In this document: positions 61,235 through 64,000 of the stretch, one piece after another | Layout: each line of letters starts with the position of its first letter | Position numbering within the stretch: position 1 is the first letter of the stretch | Origin: JAJFJD01 sp965228425 | GTDB taxonomy: Bacteria > Pseudomonadota > Alphaproteobacteria > UBA8366 | Length of the DNA stretch: 64,000 bases | Assembly (NCBI GenBank): GCA_965228425.1 | Contig: OZ245815.1 | Coordinates: forward strand, 1,240,001-1,304,000 | Reading direction: 5' to 3' | Made by a program: the position numbers and the translations under genes | Notes under the pieces: model-generated | Database searches by the model: none | Told to the model about the DNA's origin: nothing | Seen by the model: the letters and a program-made list of their open reading frames with translations, nothing else

Positions 61235-61367
61235 GGGAATGTCCGTGATGTGATTTTGCGTCGAGCGGAGCACCAAGTATGACGGGGGGAAATCCGGATA
61301 GCAATTCCCAACTCGGTCACGAATTCCGCTTTCGCGTCGGTCTGGTCCAGGCTATAGGGGTGCGCTC

Positions 61368-62279
61368 ATGCCGAAACCTCCCGAACGAATTGGTCTCGCG
61401 ATAGTGCTGCTATTGGCCTGCGCCTTGTCCTGGGGCAGCAACGTTGTTGTCGGCCGCGCGGTGCATGAAGATTTGCCGCCAATCGGTCTCGCCTTCTGGC
61501 GCAACGCGACCGCCTTCGCAATGGTGCTACCCTTCACCGCCAAAGGATTGATCGCGCAGTGGCGCGTCATTCGGGAGTGTTGGTTGGCGATCTTCGCTGC
61601 GGGCGTGATCGGTACCGCGGTGTTCAACGCAATGACCTATTGGGCGCTGCAGGACACAACGGCGGTCAACGGTTCGATCATGATGTCTTTAACGCCGGTG
61701 GTCGTTCCCGTATTCGCCCTGATGATCTTGCGCATCGGATTGACGTGGCGGCAGGCGGCCGGGATTGCGGTTTCGTTCATCGGGGTTATCGCGATCCTGA
61801 CCAGCGGAGACCTCTCGGTCCTGGCGGACTTCGCATTTCGGCAGGGCGACCTGTGGATGATCGGCGGGATGGTTTGTTGGTCGCTGTATACGGTCGTCGT
61901 AAAGCTACGGCCGGCCGAGCTCGACCCCTATGTCTTTCTCAGCGTCTTGCTGGCCGTGGCGATGGTCGCGCTCATTCCCTTTTACATATGGGAAAGCGCC
62001 GCCGGCTTTCCTTACCCCGCCACGTGGGAGGGGACCGGCGTGGCGCTCTATCTCGGCCTGTTTCCGACCGCATTGGCCCTGCTTTTCTTCAACATGGCGG
62101 TCGATATCGTCGGACCCAACCGGGCCGGCCTGTGCAACCACCTGGTGCCGGTCTTTGCGACGATCCTGGCCGTCTTGTTCCTGGGCGAGCGCCTGGCGCT
62201 GTTCCATTTGGTTGGCGTCGCGTTCATAGCGGCCGGACTCTATTTGGCGACGGCGCAGGGATCGGCGCGCCGGGCGTAG
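61368..62279 (+). CDS. EamA/DMT-family transporter
   Basis: A 303-residue inner-membrane carrier with about ten helices in two EamA repeats (GLAIVLLLACALSWGSNVVVGRA; DLWMIGGMVCWSLYTVVVKL). RNATAFAMVLPFT and GPNRAGLCNHLVPVFATILAVLFLGERL near the end are typical. The start ATG is near a promoter region shared with the selenoprotein gene. Substrate unknown. Its last 56 bases overlap the converging sortase gene. Confidence 0.9.
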   Translation: MPKPPERIGLAIVLLLACALSWGSNVVVGRAVHEDLPPIGLAFWRNATAFAMVLPFTAKGLIAQWRVIRECWLAIFAAGVIGTAVFNAMTYWALQDTTAVNGSIMMSLTPVVVPVFALMILRIGLTWRQAAGIAVSFIGVIAILTSGDLSVLADFAFRQGDLWMIGGMVCWSLYTVVVKLRPAELDPYVFLSVLLAVAMVALIPFYIWESAAGFPYPATWEGTGVALYLGLFPTALALLFFNMAVDIVGPNRAGLCNHLVPVFATILAVLFLGERLALFHLVGVAFIAAGLYLATAQGSARRA

Positions 62280-62847
62280 CCTCCGGCTCGGCATAGACCA
62301 CATATCGCAACGGCCCGCCGGGATCGACCGCGTCGAAGGGGTAGCAGGTCACCAGCGCGAGCCAGCTATCGTCAGTCTCGACCCGCAGGCCGCTCGCATC
62401 GGAATCCACGACCTGCGTCTTGGTGATGCGAAATGTCCGGCGCGCGCCCGAGCGGTCGGTCACCGTCATCGTGTCCCCGGACTTGAGGTTCTGCAGGAAC
62501 CGGAAATGTGTGTCGCGATGGCCGCTGATGACGGACACGCCGGCACCGCCCGGCGCCGAGGTTCCGTCCATGTGGGCGGGACCGAAGGCAAGGGTGCGGC
62601 CGCTGGCGCCCGCCAGGACGATCTGGTCGACTTGCAGGCGCGGCACCGCGATCTGGGCCACCGGCCAGGTGTCGGCCCAGGACCAGGGTTTGGCGCGGTC
62701 TGCGCCGTTCTGGGTATCGGCCCAAGCGCGTTTGATGAGGAACTGCGCCAGGCCGGCCTTGGCATGGATCCAGGCTCCCTCGCCGACCTGCCATCCGCCG
62801 AAGGCGAGCAACAGGGCGGCGAGGGCGCACGCACCGCGGGAGGTCAC
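62224..62847 (-). CDS. Class GN (proteobacterial) sortase
   Basis: A 207-residue membrane-anchored transpeptidase. A helix near the N-terminus (CALAALLLAFGGWQVGEG) is followed by the sortase barrel: catalytic His in SGHRDTHF, Cys in LVTCYPF, Arg in GGPLRYVVYAE. The start GTG overlaps the stop of the upstream target gene (GTGA), so the two genes are coupled. Sortases in Gram-negatives are unusual; this group is known with one partner protein. The longer frame from 62892 runs inside the target gene. Confidence 0.9.
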   Translation of the reverse strand: MTSRGACALAALLLAFGGWQVGEGAWIHAKAGLAQFLIKRAWADTQNGADRAKPWSWADTWPVAQIAVPRLQVDQIVLAGASGRTLAFGPAHMDGTSAPGGAGVSVISGHRDTHFRFLQNLKSGDTMTVTDRSGARRTFRITKTQVVDSDASGLRVETDDSWLALVTCYPFDAVDPGGPLRYVVYAEPEATPGAPIPAPSPNRVRPL

Positions 62848-64000
62848 TGCGCGGTGCGCCGGCGGACGAACCAGACAGCGAGCGCTAGGCACACCAGCAG
62901 CAGCCCGATCAGCAAATGCTGACCGGCGGGCGTTGCCGTGCGGGTGTGCAGTCTGATCATCGCGCCGGGTTGGCCCGGCTGGTGGACCGTGCTGGCGGGC
63001 GCGGCGGTTCCGCCGGCCGCGGTCGACTGGGCCAGCGTCCGCAAGGTTGCCTTGCCTTGCGTCCGCTGCGGCAGGGATTTGCCGGCCGCCTGCGGCGGCG
63101 TCCAGCCGGCGGGCGGGTTGGTGGGAACCGCACGGCGGCTCATGCCCTCGGTCGACGGCCGGCTGATCTTCTTATCGACCGCCACCAAGCTGGTGTAGCG
63201 GCTCATGATCTGATGCGGCAACGCGACCTTCAGGACCGCCTGCCGTACGGCCATCGGATCGACGCCTTCCTGCAACTCGTCCATCAGCGCTTCGGTCTTC
63301 CGCTTCGCCCAGAGCTTGGCGATGCCCTTTCCGTCCAACGCGTCCGTGAGGGCCAATTTCGTCGACCATTCCCGGCCGGCGAGTCGGCCCGCGATGGTGA
63401 TGTCGCCGGCACCCTGGGGCAGACGTGCGCTGACGATAACCGGGTCGCCTCGATACAGGTCGGGTACGCGCTCCGGCTGCACGTCGGTGGCGGTGTGGTC
63501 GGGAAAATCGACCGCGATGTCCGTCAGCACCGGATTGCCGAGTTTCTTGAACAGGCGGGTCATCTTGTCGGTGACCTCGCTGGTCTTGCCGATGAAGGTG
63601 AAGGTGCCGCGACCGAACCGCGCCGCTTTGTTCATGAAATGGGCGTTCGGCGCGCTGCCGATGCCGATCGTGAACAGGCGTGAATCGCCGATGCCCCGCC
63701 GGATCAGCCGAAACAGTTGCGCTTCGTTGCCGACGCTCCCGTCGGTCATGAGCACGATCTGGCGCAGCCGGCTGGTATCGATCCGGTCGTCCAGGGCGAG
63801 ATCGAGCGCGCGGCGCATTTCGGTGCCGCCGTCCGCCGTCAGACCTCGGACAAACAGCCGTGCCTTGGCCAACGATTGAGCCGAGACCGGCTGCGGCTTG
63901 GCGAATACCGGGGTCGGCTGACTGGCGAATCCGACGATGTTGAAGCTGTCGTTGGGTTGCAGGCGGTCGAGCGCGAACAGGAGGGCTTTCTTGGCCTGCT
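62844..64000 (-). CDS. Marine proteobacterial sortase target protein (VIT/VWA), C-terminal part
   Basis: The gene runs out of the window at 64000, leaving about 385 codons. It shows a von Willebrand A domain, with VRGLTADGGTEMRRALDLAL (metal-site region) and IVLMTDGSVGNEAQLF, then linker domains. The C-terminus has a sorting-like end: a TRTATPAG segment, the helix HLLIGLLLVCLALAVWF, and the basic RRRTAQ. This is the family that is the lone target of the adjacent GN sortase. The sorting motif is degenerate; LPxTG is not seen. The N-terminal VIT domain is outside the window. Confidence 0.9.
   Translation of the reverse strand, partial: QAKKALLFALDRLQPNDSFNIVGFASQPTPVFAKPQPVSAQSLAKARLFVRGLTADGGTEMRRALDLALDDRIDTSRLRQIVLMTDGSVGNEAQLFRLIRRGIGDSRLFTIGIGSAPNAHFMNKAARFGRGTFTFIGKTSEVTDKMTRLFKKLGNPVLTDIAVDFPDHTATDVQPERVPDLYRGDPVIVSARLPQGAGDITIAGRLAGREWSTKLALTDALDGKGIAKLWAKRKTEALMDELQEGVDPMAVRQAVLKVALPHQIMSRYTSLVAVDKKISRPSTEGMSRRAVPTNPPAGWTPPQAAGKSLPQRTQGKATLRTLAQSTAAGGTAAPASTVHQPGQPGAMIRLHTRTATPAGQHLLIGLLLVCLALAVWFVRRRTAQ

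Noticed and set aside
60636..61304. 222-codon minus-strand alternative frame crossing the TGA of the selenoprotein
   Set aside because: Out of frame with both halves of the GrdB-like protein, Arg-rich and without motifs.

Overview
The window is a stretch of GC-rich (about 60% by eye, not counted) alphaproteobacterial chromosome with no rRNA, tRNA, IS element, prophage or CRISPR array visible. A three-gene cytochrome bc1 operon flanked by trmL and hemF, a MarR / OmpR-type regulator / histidine kinase trio divergent from ilvE, lipid A heptose and molybdenum-cofactor genes, and many TauD, Gfo/Idh, MR/MLE, LLM and GGT-like enzymes point to a free-living Rhodospirillales-type aerobe, possibly marine because of the GN sortase pair. 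The assignment is by gene content only.

Region by region: 0-8.6 kb holds a truncated GMC oxidoreductase, an MscS channel, a TauD-type dioxygenase, a GGT-like enzyme, a DUF2279-like protein plus lipoprotein pair, hemF and trmL. 8.8-11.5 kb is petABC with a terminator. 11.6-21.4 kb is housekeeping: mtnP, a methyltransferase, a rhodanese, the prs-rplY-pth-ychF group and the hldD-lgt-MidA-pgeF group. 21.5-28.2 kb holds a UbiK-like factor, YbjN, proC, a TetR/COQ9-like protein, CsaA, a PetP/PetR-like regulatory cluster and ilvE. 28.2-35.5 kb is a minus-strand run from uvrC through pgsA, the molybdopterin genes mobB-moeA-moaD-moaE and an iron alcohol dehydrogenase. A 458-bp AT-rich gap with DnaA-box-like sites follows. 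35.9-40.3 kb holds an SDR, an enolase-superfamily enzyme and uvrB. 40.5-46.1 kb is a plus-strand series of redox enzymes.

From 46 to 64 kb the window becomes accessory and catabolic. It contains a Crp/Fnr regulator with a palindrome at its start, a cysteine-free member of the Asp/Glu racemase superfamily, an SDR, a GGT-like enzyme, an amidohydrolase, a cupin, an FrdA-like flavoprotein followed by a lone 2Fe-2S domain protein, a solitary xanthine-dehydrogenase-type large subunit, a thioredoxin-fold fusion protein and MscL. The window ends in a class GN sortase and its single VIT/VWA target.

The most notable gene is at 59999-61234 on the minus strand. It is a GrdB-like (glycine/sarcosine/betaine/D-proline reductase selenoprotein B family) protein whose reading frame is interrupted by one in-frame TGA, followed by a Pro-Lys-Cys-Thr-Arg motif and a short hairpin fitting a bacterial SECIS. 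I read it as one selenoprotein of 411 residues, not two small genes. Its neighbour carrying a CxxC thioredoxin fold and the molybdenum and iron-sulfur enzymes nearby suggest an uncharacterised redox or catabolic module.
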